DNA of 26,668 bases from Isotricha intestinalis (GCA_023807065.1 JAJJLU010003864.1:1-26668); one strand, 5' to 3'; positions 7,901 through 15,834 are shown, numbered from the stretch's first letter. The notes: generated by a model not told the origin, from the sequence alone. Translations and numbers: made by a program.

Positions 7901-9509
7901 TCCTAAAATATGGAGTTTAATTATTAAGAAATCTTTATTTAATATGGAACAAATTGAAAGATTAATTAATAAAGCACTTTTATTTTTTTTTCTTCAAAAT
8001 AAAAATAATGAATATCGAGGTTCTTATTATCAAAAAGATTTTTCTAAACAAAATTTATTTGTTAATTGTGATAAATTATATTCAAGTTTATCTCTACAAG
8101 ATTGTGAATTACAAAGTATTCCTTCAGTTTCAGAAAATTTAAATGATACTGATAAAACAAGTATAATAAAATCAAAAAGAAAAAATCAAAATAGTATTTT
8201 TGGAAGTGATATTATAATTGATAATAGTATAGAAAATGAAAGTATAAGAAGTTTTTCATCAAAAAATTCAAAAGATCCTTTAAAAATCAATAATCAATTA
8301 TTAAATTTAGAAACTATAAATTTTAATAATGAAAATAATAAAAGTCCTTTTCCTAATATTTTAAATAATGAAACTATTAAAGAAGTTAATTCTGATGATG
8401 AAAAAGATTCATTATTTCTAAAAAAAACAAAAAAAAATTTAAGTAAAGAAACTGAAAGAAAAAATATTTCTACTAGAAGACCTAATAATGAAAGTAATGA
8501 ATATTCTATTTTTGAATCTGAAGAAAGTTCAAGTTCTTTTGAAAATAAAAGTAAAACTGGAAGTAAAACTTTAAAAGGAAATGAAGAAAATAATTATTTT
8601 AATCGTTTATCTTCTTTTTCTGATAATAATTATAATACTTTATTATATCCTTATTCTAAAGATGAAATTAATAATGAAGAATTTCCCTTTGAAAATATTA
8701 ATCTTAATTATCTTTTGGGATCTTATTCTTTTGATAAAAATTTTAGTGGTGTTGTTCCTAAGGAATATTTAAATGATAATTATTATAATTTTAATAAATT
8801 ATCTTCTATAAATCCGCACATTTATTTTAGGAAAAATAGTTTTATTAATTTAATTACTTCAAATTTTAATTTTCAAATTAATGGAAATCAAATGAAAAAA
8901 AATTTAGAAATATCAATTATCCCAAAAATAAAAGAATATGAAATAATAAAAAATGAATCTTTTACTTTAGGAAACAATAATAATAACAATTATCATAATA
9001 ATGATAAACTTAAATTAACTGCAATTTCAGAAAAAAATAAAATTATTCCATTATTAAAAGTAGAAAAAGAAAAAAATGAGAATATAGAAATTACTTTTAA
9101 AAGAAAACCTACAATTTTTAAAACAGTTAAAGAGAAAAATAATCATAAAAGAATAAGTAAATTATTTCATTCAAAAAATGATAATGATAAAAAAACTGAT
9201 AAAAATGAAAAAAAAACTATGCATTTATTTTCAGAAAGAACATTAGATATAATAGGAAAAAATATTGAAAGATCTTCTCTTGCATTAAATAATCCACAAT
9301 TATTTTATAGAAATTATTTTACGAAAGTTGTTGATGATAATAATGAAAAGAAAAAAAATGTTAGTACTAAATTAAAAGAAATTGAAAAAATTATTCAGAA
9401 AGGTCAAAAATCTAAAAGAAGAACTAAAAGTGTTAATGAAATTAATTTGATAAATAATTTAAATAATGATGATAAAATAAAAGATAATAGTGATAAAAGG
9501 AGTATGTAA
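4914..9509 (+). CDS. Cyclic-nucleotide-binding-domain K+ channel (CNG/KCNH-type), 1531 residues
   Basis: This is a membrane K+ channel subunit of the six-transmembrane CNBD superfamily, expected to form tetramers in plasma or ciliary membrane. Residues 1-480 are Lys/Asn-rich and disordered, with no PAS domain evident. S1 starts near 487 (FKFYFDLIIFILTWYN). S2 reads FFFCDLLLGFITAYYD. It is followed by a stretch up to TTWFIPDLLCAFPFSFF (S3), typical of CNG/KCNH channels. The pore helix and filter are FATVFTVGYGD, with GYGD at 695-698, diagnostic for K+ selectivity. A C-linker and cyclic-nucleotide-binding fold follow (about 820-1010), with a Ser/Lys/Asn-rich insertion around 862-940 inside the beta-roll. 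The segment ending AELFLLNKTDAVEISMSFP then SLFNMEQIERL is typical of ciliate channels. The S4 region (FNLIKVFKIYNNN) has few positive charges. The tail (1010-1531) is mostly disordered but ends with a conserved-looking block near 1440-1470 (NNPQLFYRNYFTKV). The gene is intronless. Confidence 0.93.
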   Translation: MDCSPIIKKKLSDNQILKGISKLKSIKKEEIKKEKNISNSSLKHIQINLQNFISKALENNSNETKFFDINQELEEIENTKKNQLKEEESFTKLKTKYPIGDQIFTYDDINTNTLIGLNLFKQKKNSFNNTYYNSKISNIKKQTLDSIEKKKLDSLVKDKCKKRNSEKLKSDKNNINNNKINNNNNNINNNKCNFTSCSSSNYFDLTSPKSSKIKFSTSLISLKNDYLPIIDKDMNNIKKKKLVKYASLSKVNSPIKNLSQNFLQWRKKRGKKKENLEAIKKQREKTQEINKKKLYERLIKNCQNEKKKLFDSSLLGLNNNAKVIKTKTFASKTNIFKDIRKKSELKDKNDIRNIINISENQYNEFSKYCSQIKEKLFFSSEGKIKKKPTKISQKKIEKILNESNNNETSEKKNKSNTMLLSIIEQKKYLEEGFQENEIGSNRIDINKFKEIQYRHLVRLNKLVYDSLSDEESDEELYDSFYINPNSNFKFYFDLIIFILTWYNMIIPPIFICFYPQKNNFYNFMYIITNLFFFCDLLLGFITAYYDIEEKFIWKLPDIIINYLTTWFIPDLLCAFPFSFFSEKPEEITSTNEFELKYLLDLFNLIKVFKIYNNNTFFFQYNHYIIKQTNLLKILETSRFIYLFIICGHYLACIFIFLSHLENPSWVTHQNLINNSKFEIYISSFYYVFATVFTVGYGDIVSINIYERFFNLILLVVGIMAYSFSISSLSNYVQNVDFKTQDFNEKMETLDHLKLTHEKMPKSLYNKIARFLKYKLEHVVRDKNEIMDNLPIGLRTTLIMEMYKPIINNFRFFKTFNSSNFIIKVILAFRPLLVMKNEKLVNEGDYIEEIIFVKRGVLALELPLPVLIKDKDIEDINIKNRRASLLNLDIPQLPINKSLSNQKPKTINFNNEIYPQKSMSFSKGKGFTFKTTVNNKNKIKKPIQQYVKIIEIRKNEHFGDILMFLNRRSPLSMKVKSKIAELFLLNKTDAVEISMSFPKIWSLIIKKSLFNMEQIERLINKALLFFFLQNKNNEYRGSYYQKDFSKQNLFVNCDKLYSSLSLQDCELQSIPSVSENLNDTDKTSIIKSKRKNQNSIFGSDIIIDNSIENESIRSFSSKNSKDPLKINNQLLNLETINFNNENNKSPFPNILNNETIKEVNSDDEKDSLFLKKTKKNLSKETERKNISTRRPNNESNEYSIFESEESSSSFENKSKTGSKTLKGNEENNYFNRLSSFSDNNYNTLLYPYSKDEINNEEFPFENINLNYLLGSYSFDKNFSGVVPKEYLNDNYYNFNKLSSINPHIYFRKNSFINLITSNFNFQINGNQMKKNLEISIIPKIKEYEIIKNESFTLGNNNNNNYHNNDKLKLTAISEKNKIIPLLKVEKEKNENIEITFKRKPTIFKTVKEKNNHKRISKLFHSKNDNDKKTDKNEKKTMHLFSERTLDIIGKNIERSSLALNNPQLFYRNYFTKVVDDNNEKKKNVSTKLKEIEKIIQKGQKSKRRTKSVNEINLINNLNNDDKIKDNSDKRSM

Positions 9510-9812
9510 TTATATTATTAAATTTGTTAAATTGATTTTATTTACATTGAGTCTTCGTAGAAAAAATAAATATGAAGAATATATTATATATTATTTAGTA
9601 TAAATATTTATTAATTTAAATAAACATAAAACAATAAATTTTTAAAATAAAAATTTAATAAAGAATTTAAAATGAAATAATAAAAAATACTAAAAATGGA
9701 AATAAAAATAATAAAAATAAATTTAAAAATAATAAATGATATATATATCAAAAAGATATATATCATAAACTCAAATAAAAAAATAAATGTTTTTGAATAA
9801 AAGTTTTAAAAA
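9510..9812. other. Convergent 3' spacer with terminal hairpin
   Basis: This 303-nt region lies between two convergent genes and should hold both 3' ends. A short G+C-containing patch (gagtcttcgtag, 9548-9559) stands out from A+T-rich sequence. The only clear structure is the hairpin at 9736-9766, listed separately. Confidence 0.5.
9736..9766. repeat. TA-rich hairpin between convergent genes
   Basis: atgatatata (9736-9745) pairs perfectly with tatatatcat (9757-9766), with a short A-containing loop. Symmetry means it would fold in either transcript. Its place between two converging stop codons suggests a role in 3'-end formation, but TA repeats are common in such DNA. Confidence 0.45.
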
Positions 9813-11066
9813 TTAATCTTCTTCAACATCAATAGAATTATCATTATCAAAATATTCATCATCACTTAATTCTTTTTCTTCTTCTTCATCTTTTTTTTCA
9901 GAAATTTTTTCATATAATTTAATTCTATCAATTGCATGATTAAAATAATTAAATCCTTCATTATTAATAAATTTATCATGATTTAAATAAAGAGAACAAT
10001 GTAAAACCCAAAAAATATTAATTAAACAATGTAAATTTAGATAATAATTTTTAGACTTTATTTCATCTAAAATTTTTTTTCCTTCTTCACTTTCTTTTAA
10101 TTCAGAATGAAATTCTTCAAATTTATTAATAAATTTCAAATAAATTAAATAGCAATCATCTAAATCTAATTCATCTTCATTAAACTCATAATTTGGAATA
10201 TAATTAAAAACACTTTCATTTAAATAATTAACGAAGTCAAAACCAATTAAATTTAAAGAAGAAAAATCATTTTCAATAACATTAACTTTATTATCATCTA
10301 ACACAATAATTTTTCTTTTTCCAAAATCATTATGATTTAACACCATAAAACTTTTTTCAGGGAAAGCATTTTTAAATAATAATTTAAAATTATTCATAAA
10401 AAATTCTAATTTTTGAAATTCTTCAAAAATAGTTTTATTAGTGCATTTAATACATCTTTTTCTAAATTTATCTCCAAATTCTTTAAAACAATTTAAAGAT
10501 CTTAAATATAAATCTTTAAAACACATATCAAAAAAATTATTTTCAGGTAAAGAATCATTTTCACTTTTTTTATTTAAAGCATTAATTAAAATTTTAAATT
10601 TAGAATTTAATTGATCATCACATTTTAAAGTAAAAGAAAAAACATTTGCAATAAGAGAATAAGAAACAATAATTTGAATAATTTGTTCAATAATATCACT
10701 CTGAAATTGTTGACTTTTTTTTAAAGAAAAATTTCTTGATGAACATTCTTCAATTCTAAAAGTATGATTTGGATCAATATATAATATTTTAGGACCAAAA
10801 CCTTTTTTTGAAAGGGAATTAAATATTGATTGTTCTATTTTATTTGAACATGATTTTGATATTTTTGAAAATTTTTTATATATCACTCTATCATATAATT
10901 CATTTGTTGTTTTGTAATATATTCTTATTTCAAATATTGAATTTGTTATTTCATTTATTCTATTTATAATTATGTCATATGTTAATTTTGGATTTTTTTT
11001 TCCCTTTATTTCTGATAAATATGTGTAGATGTTTTCTTTTATTTTTTCTATACTTTCACAATCCAT
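9813..11066 (-). CDS. Choline/ethanolamine-kinase-like protein, probably catalytically altered
   Basis: The 417-residue product resembles choline/ethanolamine kinases, which phosphorylate the head-group alcohol in the CDP-choline (Kennedy) pathway. N-lobe features are RVIYKKFS (60-67, the beta-3 position) and E79...IFNSLSKKGFGPKILY (family: vf..L...g.gPklyg), then FRIEEC. The catalytic loop H245-N246-D247 matches HND. The next segment, I264-E-N-D-F-S-S-L-N-L-I-G-F-D277, aligns without gaps to the family's IDFEYA..N..GFD, followed by VNYLNE. Two metal-binding positions differ: the Asn five residues after the loop Asp is Lys252, and the Asp of IDFEY is Glu265. The Gly-rich N-terminal loop is also not recognisable. 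The tail is acidic (EEEEKELSDDEYFDNDNS). It is intronless, and the ATG at 11066 is the first in frame. It could be a pseudokinase or scaffold; APH-family kin are an alternative. Confidence 0.75.
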   Translation of the reverse strand: MDCESIEKIKENIYTYLSEIKGKKNPKLTYDIIINRINEITNSIFEIRIYYKTTNELYDRVIYKKFSKISKSCSNKIEQSIFNSLSKKGFGPKILYIDPNHTFRIEECSSRNFSLKKSQQFQSDIIEQIIQIIVSYSLIANVFSFTLKCDDQLNSKFKILINALNKKSENDSLPENNFFDMCFKDLYLRSLNCFKEFGDKFRKRCIKCTNKTIFEEFQKLEFFMNNFKLLFKNAFPEKSFMVLNHNDFGKRKIIVLDDNKVNVIENDFSSLNLIGFDFVNYLNESVFNYIPNYEFNEDELDLDDCYLIYLKFINKFEEFHSELKESEEGKKILDEIKSKNYYLNLHCLINIFWVLHCSLYLNHDKFINNEGFNYFNHAIDRIKLYEKISEKKDEEEEKELSDDEYFDNDNSIDVEED

Positions 11067-11420
11067 TTTTTTATTAAATGAAAAATAAAAATTTTTATTA
11101 AATAATGTTTATTTAAAATTATAAACGTCTATTATCAAAGATTTTTTTTTAAATTTTAAAAAAATTTATTTTTTAATCTGTTGAATTTAATGGTTATTTA
11201 TATAAACTTTTAAAAAGGAAATTAATTATTATGTTATTTTGATAAAATAAATATTTTAACCTTAAAAGTAAACTTTTTAGATATTTTATTTTATTTTTAA
11301 AAATATTTTTATTTACGTCATATATAAAATATTAATTAACATTTTTAATAAATTTTATTGAAGAGAAAAATTTTAAAATTTATATACACAAATAAAAAAT
11401 TATTCGATTAGCAATTATAT
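11067..11420. promoter_or_regulatory. Spacer upstream of the kinase-like gene
   Basis: These 354 nt separate two minus-strand genes in tandem and must hold the promoter of the kinase-like gene and the 3' end of the BTB-like gene. Composition is A+T homopolymer runs; I see no other structure. Confidence 0.45.
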
Positions 11421-13913
11421 TTATTTCTTTTTTCTATATAATTTATTATGTTTAGAATTAATAGAAATATTATTTTTATTCTCATTATCAGAAATCAATT
11501 GTGAATTATTCCTTTTATGAATTTTATTATTAATTGAATGAGCAGTTTTTAAATTATTATAATTATTATGTTCGCTGCTATTTTTATTTGAATGAATTTT
11601 ATAAATATTATTATTTATCATTCTTGTTTGTTTATTAAAACTATTATCAGAAATATAAATTTCTTTTGGTATATGATGACTATCTTCATAATAACTATTA
11701 TTATTATTATTTCTTGTTTTTTTAATTTTTGAAATTAAACTATTTTTATCATTATTATGATTATTATATATACTTTTATTAAGTGATGATGTATTCTTAT
11801 TTTTTTGATTATTATTATTTAATACATAATTTATTACTTTATTTGATTCTGATGGTGTTGGAGGATATTTTAATATTTTTTTAGTTGTTTTTTCCTTTTT
11901 TGAAGTTGTATTTAATTTATTTGTTTTTGTTTTTTCATTAAAATTATTATTTAACAATTTTTTCTGTTTTTCTTTTATTTTTTCCAAAATATTTGAATTA
12001 TTTGTATTATTCGTATTATTAGTATTTTGATTACTTGATATGCTTAAATTATTATTATTTATTTTAGTACCATGTACATTATTATTAAAATAAGCTAAAT
12101 TAAACTTTTCATTTTTTTTCATTAAAGTAAATAAAGAACTATAATTAATAACACTTGTAGCTTTAAATAAACTTTTAATTATTTCTTTTATATAAGGATT
12201 ATTATTATATTTATCTTGAAAAGCTTTAATAAATATATTTTCAACATTTTCATTACCTACAATCATATTAGAATATTTAATCATTAATTCAAATATATAT
12301 TCATCTTTTACTTTATCCCATTGAATAACATCAAATAACTCTGTTATATCTTCTTTAATATTTATTTCATCATCTAACCATTTATTTATTCCAATTACAA
12401 TATCATTTTCGTCGTTTTTATTTAAAAATTTATTTTTTATTATTAATATTAATAATTGTTTTGAAATTTTATGTATATCAGGTTCATCGCATAATTTAGA
12501 ATAATTTCTAAGAAGATAAGAAGATAAAACACTATGAATATAACATAATTTTAAATTAATAGAAATATTAAAATATTCTTCATTATTATTATTATTATAA
12601 TTATAAGTTTCATTTACAAAAGATTGATTATCTTGATAAACTGATTTATTCATTGCTGAAGTAAAATTAGCAATTTTAAATATAGAATGCATACTTTTAT
12701 TATTATTTAAACATTTTAAATTTGTTTGTGAAGATAAAGGCTTTGTATTATTTCCTCTTGATAATTTAACAATAGATAAAAAAGTAAAAATATTAAAGTA
12801 AAAATTTTCTTCAATAGGAGGCATAATAATATTATTAACATTATTATTATCATTTTTTTTTTTATTATTCGAAAATTTCATACAAACATTTAAACTATCA
12901 TCACTGATTTTATAAAAAATAATAAAAACAATGGTTTTATTATTAATGGAAAAATTAATAGGAAATTCTTCATAATAATTAGTAATATCATTTAAATTAA
13001 TTTTCATATGAAAAGTAGGATTAGGAGCATTATTTAATTCAGAAAGAGATTCTTGTGAAAAAAGAGACATATATTCTAAAGTTAATAATTTAAAGAAATT
13101 ATTTGTTCCATAAATTTCATATAAACAAGAAATTAAATCATTTAAATTTCTCATAGAAATAAAATTAGTGTTTTTCTTTTTAACTTGATTATTATTATTA
13201 TTAGTTTCATCTTGAATAGTTTCAAAATAATTTTCAGGTTCAATATCATTACTTGAATTATCATCACTATCTCTTTCTATATATATATAATTTCCATAAA
13301 CTAAATGTGAGAAAGTTTTTTGTAATAATTCATCAATTACTTTTTTATCTAAATGTTTAATTCTATCAATATTTTTTAAAAATAAATGTTCATTGTTTCC
13401 AATAATTTCAAGACAACGATAAAATAATTCAAAATAACAATTATCAAGTTCTTCATTTGAAGTAGTATTTAATCTTTCATAGGAAAAATCTAAGAAATCA
13501 AAAGCATTATCTTCATTAACTTTTTTTATAATAATTTGATTGATAATTAGAACTGAAGTTTTTTCATTTTTAAAATATTCACTAATTCTAATTAAATTTA
13601 AAAATTTATTTGTATTATTTAAAGAATAATCTTCAAGTTCTCCGATTCCATTTTTAACAATAAATAAAAAATCCATTAAAATAGATTTATTAATATAATT
13701 TGGAAGTATTATTTCATAATTTCCATTTTTATCAATATTTGAAAATAATAGGGGATTTATAATTGAGATCGAATTTATATCATATTCTGATATTGTACCA
13801 TCTGAAAATTTAAATATTATATTTCCTGGTTGAGGAGAATATATTGTGTTTGTATCTGATATTATTACTGTTGCTCTTTCTTCTGTATATTTTGATGTAT
13901 TATCACTTTTCAT
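11421..13913 (-). CDS. BTB-like domain protein with long Asn/Lys-rich tail, 830 residues
   Basis: The N-terminal segment, residues about 31-125, reads like a BTB/POZ fold. It has NIIFKFSDGTISEYDINSIS then INPLLFSNI (family: FkvsDG..f.vHk.iL...S..F), YEIILPNYIN, and a helical LMDFLFIVKNGI followed by FLNLIRISEYF. A helical stretch at 133-208 (NAFDFLDFSYERL, then CYFELFYRCLEII) resembles a BACK extension. The middle region has another helical block with INKWLDDEINIKEDITELFD (about 515-535). From about 640 the protein is low-complexity, basic Asn/Lys/Ser and probably disordered. BTB proteins commonly dimerise or serve as substrate adaptors for Cullin-3 ubiquitin ligases; no Kelch or MATH partner domain is visible. 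The BTB call is by pattern only and needs a structure or profile search. The start at 13913 is the first ATG, and the gene is intronless. Confidence 0.7.
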   Translation of the reverse strand: MKSDNTSKYTEERATVIISDTNTIYSPQPGNIIFKFSDGTISEYDINSISIINPLLFSNIDKNGNYEIILPNYINKSILMDFLFIVKNGIGELEDYSLNNTNKFLNLIRISEYFKNEKTSVLIINQIIIKKVNEDNAFDFLDFSYERLNTTSNEELDNCYFELFYRCLEIIGNNEHLFLKNIDRIKHLDKKVIDELLQKTFSHLVYGNYIYIERDSDDNSSNDIEPENYFETIQDETNNNNNQVKKKNTNFISMRNLNDLISCLYEIYGTNNFFKLLTLEYMSLFSQESLSELNNAPNPTFHMKINLNDITNYYEEFPINFSINNKTIVFIIFYKISDDSLNVCMKFSNNKKKNDNNNVNNIIMPPIEENFYFNIFTFLSIVKLSRGNNTKPLSSQTNLKCLNNNKSMHSIFKIANFTSAMNKSVYQDNQSFVNETYNYNNNNNEEYFNISINLKLCYIHSVLSSYLLRNYSKLCDEPDIHKISKQLLILIIKNKFLNKNDENDIVIGINKWLDDEINIKEDITELFDVIQWDKVKDEYIFELMIKYSNMIVGNENVENIFIKAFQDKYNNNPYIKEIIKSLFKATSVINYSSLFTLMKKNEKFNLAYFNNNVHGTKINNNNLSISSNQNTNNTNNTNNSNILEKIKEKQKKLLNNNFNEKTKTNKLNTTSKKEKTTKKILKYPPTPSESNKVINYVLNNNNQKNKNTSSLNKSIYNNHNNDKNSLISKIKKTRNNNNNSYYEDSHHIPKEIYISDNSFNKQTRMINNNIYKIHSNKNSSEHNNYNNLKTAHSINNKIHKRNNSQLISDNENKNNISINSKHNKLYRKKK

Positions 13914-14237
13914 TGTTAATTATTAATTTAAAAAAATATTATGAAAATATTTTAAATCATATTATGTTTATTTTTTATAATTCATTAAATTATATTTTGT
14001 TTATATAAAACATAACTTTTTTATTTTATTTTACTTTGATTTTAATATTTCTTTTTTTAATTATTTATGATTTATATAAAGAAACACCATTTATTTTAAC
14101 TAATTTTGACGATATATTGACAAATAAGTAATTTCAAAAAATATTCCCAATTATAATTCTATATATAATCCAATAAATTTAAAAACCAAAAAAAAAAAAT
14201 AAAAAAAATAAAAAAAATAAAAAATAACTTAAAAGAA
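13914..14237. promoter_or_regulatory. Divergent promoter region with A8T leader
   Basis: This 324-nt spacer lies between two divergently transcribed genes and must contain both promoters. Its right end, just before the ATG at 14238, is a poly(A)-rich run with T every ninth base (14199-14226, listed separately). The rest is ordinary A+T-rich sequence. Confidence 0.55.
14199..14226 (+). promoter_or_regulatory. A8T leader repeat, copy 1
   Basis: The 28 nt read a-t-A8-t-A8-t-A6-t-a and end 12 nt before the ATG of the small coiled-coil gene. An identical 28-nt string lies at 23882-23909, upstream of the secreted-protein gene. Poly(dA) tracts exclude nucleosomes, and A-rich leaders favour scanning ribosomes, so a role in high expression is plausible but inferred. 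Confidence 0.45.
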
Positions 14238-14669
14238 ATGTCAAAATTGAACACAAAATCCTATCAATCACAAGGAATGAACGTCCAAAGTACTTTTAAC
14301 GACACAACATTATCAAACTTGACAGAGAAATATGAAATATTGAATGAGAATTTGAATAACTTAATAAAAGCAATGGAAGACCACAAACAAGACTTTCAAG
14401 AATTTCAAGGAGGAAATGAGAATATACCAGAATATATAGAAGCAAAGGCAAAACAAATTGAAGATAATGTTGGTTCTAGTATTACTAGAGTTGATGGAGA
14501 AGTTCAAAAAAGTTTGTCTCATCAAAAAGCTGAAAATTCAAGACTTCAACAACAAATTTCTCAGTTAAATACTGATCAAATTGTTATTAAGAATCAATTG
14601 CTTAATATTCAAAAAAGAATTGAAGATATTCAATTACAAATTGGAGATAATTATGCTAATATTGATTAA
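14238..14669 (+). CDS. Small coiled-coil protein, 143 residues
   Basis: I do not recognise a named family. The protein is soluble and mostly helical. An N-terminal Ser/Thr/Asn segment (1-25) is followed by a helical region (LTEKYEILNENLNNLIKAM, 28-46), a linker with FQGGNENIPEYIE (56-68), and a coiled coil at about 85-137. The coiled coil has heptad-like Leu/Ile spacing (QKSLSHQKAENSRLQQQISQ, then NQLLNIQKRIEDIQLQIG). It is reminiscent of cytoskeletal or ciliary rootlet proteins such as SF-assemblin, but the match is too weak to assign. Codon use in the first 60 codons includes many C-ending codons (AAC, GAC, TCC, GTC), unlike neighbours and like eS21, hinting at high expression. The ATG at 14238 follows the A8T leader. 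The Tubby gene starts only 94 nt after its stop. Confidence 0.82.
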   Translation: MSKLNTKSYQSQGMNVQSTFNDTTLSNLTEKYEILNENLNNLIKAMEDHKQDFQEFQGGNENIPEYIEAKAKQIEDNVGSSITRVDGEVQKSLSHQKAENSRLQQQISQLNTDQIVIKNQLLNIQKRIEDIQLQIGDNYANID

Positions 14670-14763
14670 TTATTAATCTTTTTTTTTAAGGTTTTTAAAA
14701 TTGTTTAAAATTGATTTTTAATATGTTTTTTTTTACTTGTTTTTACAAATATTTATTAAAAAA

Positions 14764-15834
14764 ATGGCTAATATTAACAGTGAAGATGTTGGTAATAGAA
14801 ATAAAAATGAATTTTTTAATGGAATTAAAGTTATTTATATTAATAAAAGATATACTTCTGCTTCTTCAATTGAATCAGGTAAAAATATATTTAATAATAT
14901 AAAATAGGATATTCAAATGAAAGATTAAATAAATTAAATAATAATATAAAATTTAATGTTAAAAAAATTCCTCTTCCTCTTTTAGATGATGATGAAAATT
15001 CAAATAAAAAAAAAGATAATAATCAAGAAGAAAAAATAACTTCAAATGAAATTATTTCAACTTCATCAGAAAGAGAAATCACAAAAAGCAATTTGGTAAC
15101 GTATTTTGAGTATAAAATAATTAATAAAACAGACGTTAAATTATTTAAATTAATAAATTCATATATTTTTAGAAATAATATTTCAGATAATTTAATTCAA
15201 AATTTTTTATTTACTTCAATTCCAGAAAATTATACTTTACAAACAAATTTAAAAATAAAAAGAAAATGTATATTTTCACTTAATGATAATAATACAATAT
15301 TTAATTATGATTATGAACAAGAATTAATATCAAATAATAAAATATTTTTAATAGGAAAAATTACAAAAATTATAAAAAAAATAAAAGTAAAAATTTATAT
15401 GACTTCAGATAATAAAATATATAAATATTTAGGAAAAATAGAATCTAATATGTTAAGAAATAAATTTACTTTTTATTTAGGAGATAATAAAAAAAATTAT
15501 AAAAAAAACATAATAATAAATTATGAAATTAATTTTTTAGGTTTATCAGGACTAAGAAATTTAAATGTAATGACTTATAATAATAATAATAAATTTAAAA
15601 ATAAAAAACCAATTTGGTCTTTTCAATTTAAAAAATTTGAATTAGATTTTAATAAAAGAGTTAGATTAAGACATTATAATAATTTTATTTTAGAAAATGA
15701 AGAAAAAATTTCTGTTTTACAATGTGGGAAAATTGAAAAAAATATTTACGCTTTAGATTTTCAATTTCCTTTTACCCCCTATTCAAGCTTTTGTTATTGG
15801 AATTTCAAGTGTAATTAATAAAATCACTTGTTAA
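14764..15834 (+). CDS. Tubby C-terminal domain protein; 29-nt intron and a +1 frameshift near the end
   Basis: This is a Tubby-like protein; the family binds phosphoinositides through a beta-barrel and delivers membrane proteins to cilia. Exon 1 is 14764-14878 (MANINSEDVGNRNKN...). A GT-AG intron, 14879-14907, restores the frame, since the unspliced frame stops at TAG 14905-14907. Exon 2 then reads an acidic linker (PLPLLDDDENSNKKKD) and the Tubby domain: YKYLGKIESNMLRNKFTFY (family: GKLRSNFLGTKFTIYD), INYEINFLGLSGLRNLNV, KPIWSFQFKKFELDFNKRV (family: LNF.GRV), VKNF-like YNNFILEN, and VLQCGKIEKNIYALDFQFPF. At the C5 tract (15775-15779) the frame breaks. In frame, the protein ends at TAA 15816-15818 with an unrelated tail. 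One base over, it reads IQAFVIGISSVINKITC then TAA at 15832-15834, matching the canonical LQAFAIALSSFDSKLAC end. The phosphoinositide pocket was not checked residue by residue. Confidence 0.88.
14879..14907 (+). other. 29-nt GT-AG intron in the Tubby gene
   Basis: The interval begins gtaaaaatat and ends aaaatag. It contains an in-frame TAG at its last three bases. Removing it joins exon 1 (ending TCA G) to exon 2 (GA TAT TCA) in phase 1 and gives a continuous frame into the Tubby domain. The length is in the ultra-short intron range known for ciliates. Confidence 0.75.

Noticed and set aside
14711..14902. Separate hydrophobic 63-residue protein before the Tubby domain
   Set aside because: It overlaps Tubby exon 1 in another frame, and its Phe/Leu content comes from spacer T-runs. 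The spliced Tubby model explains the region better.
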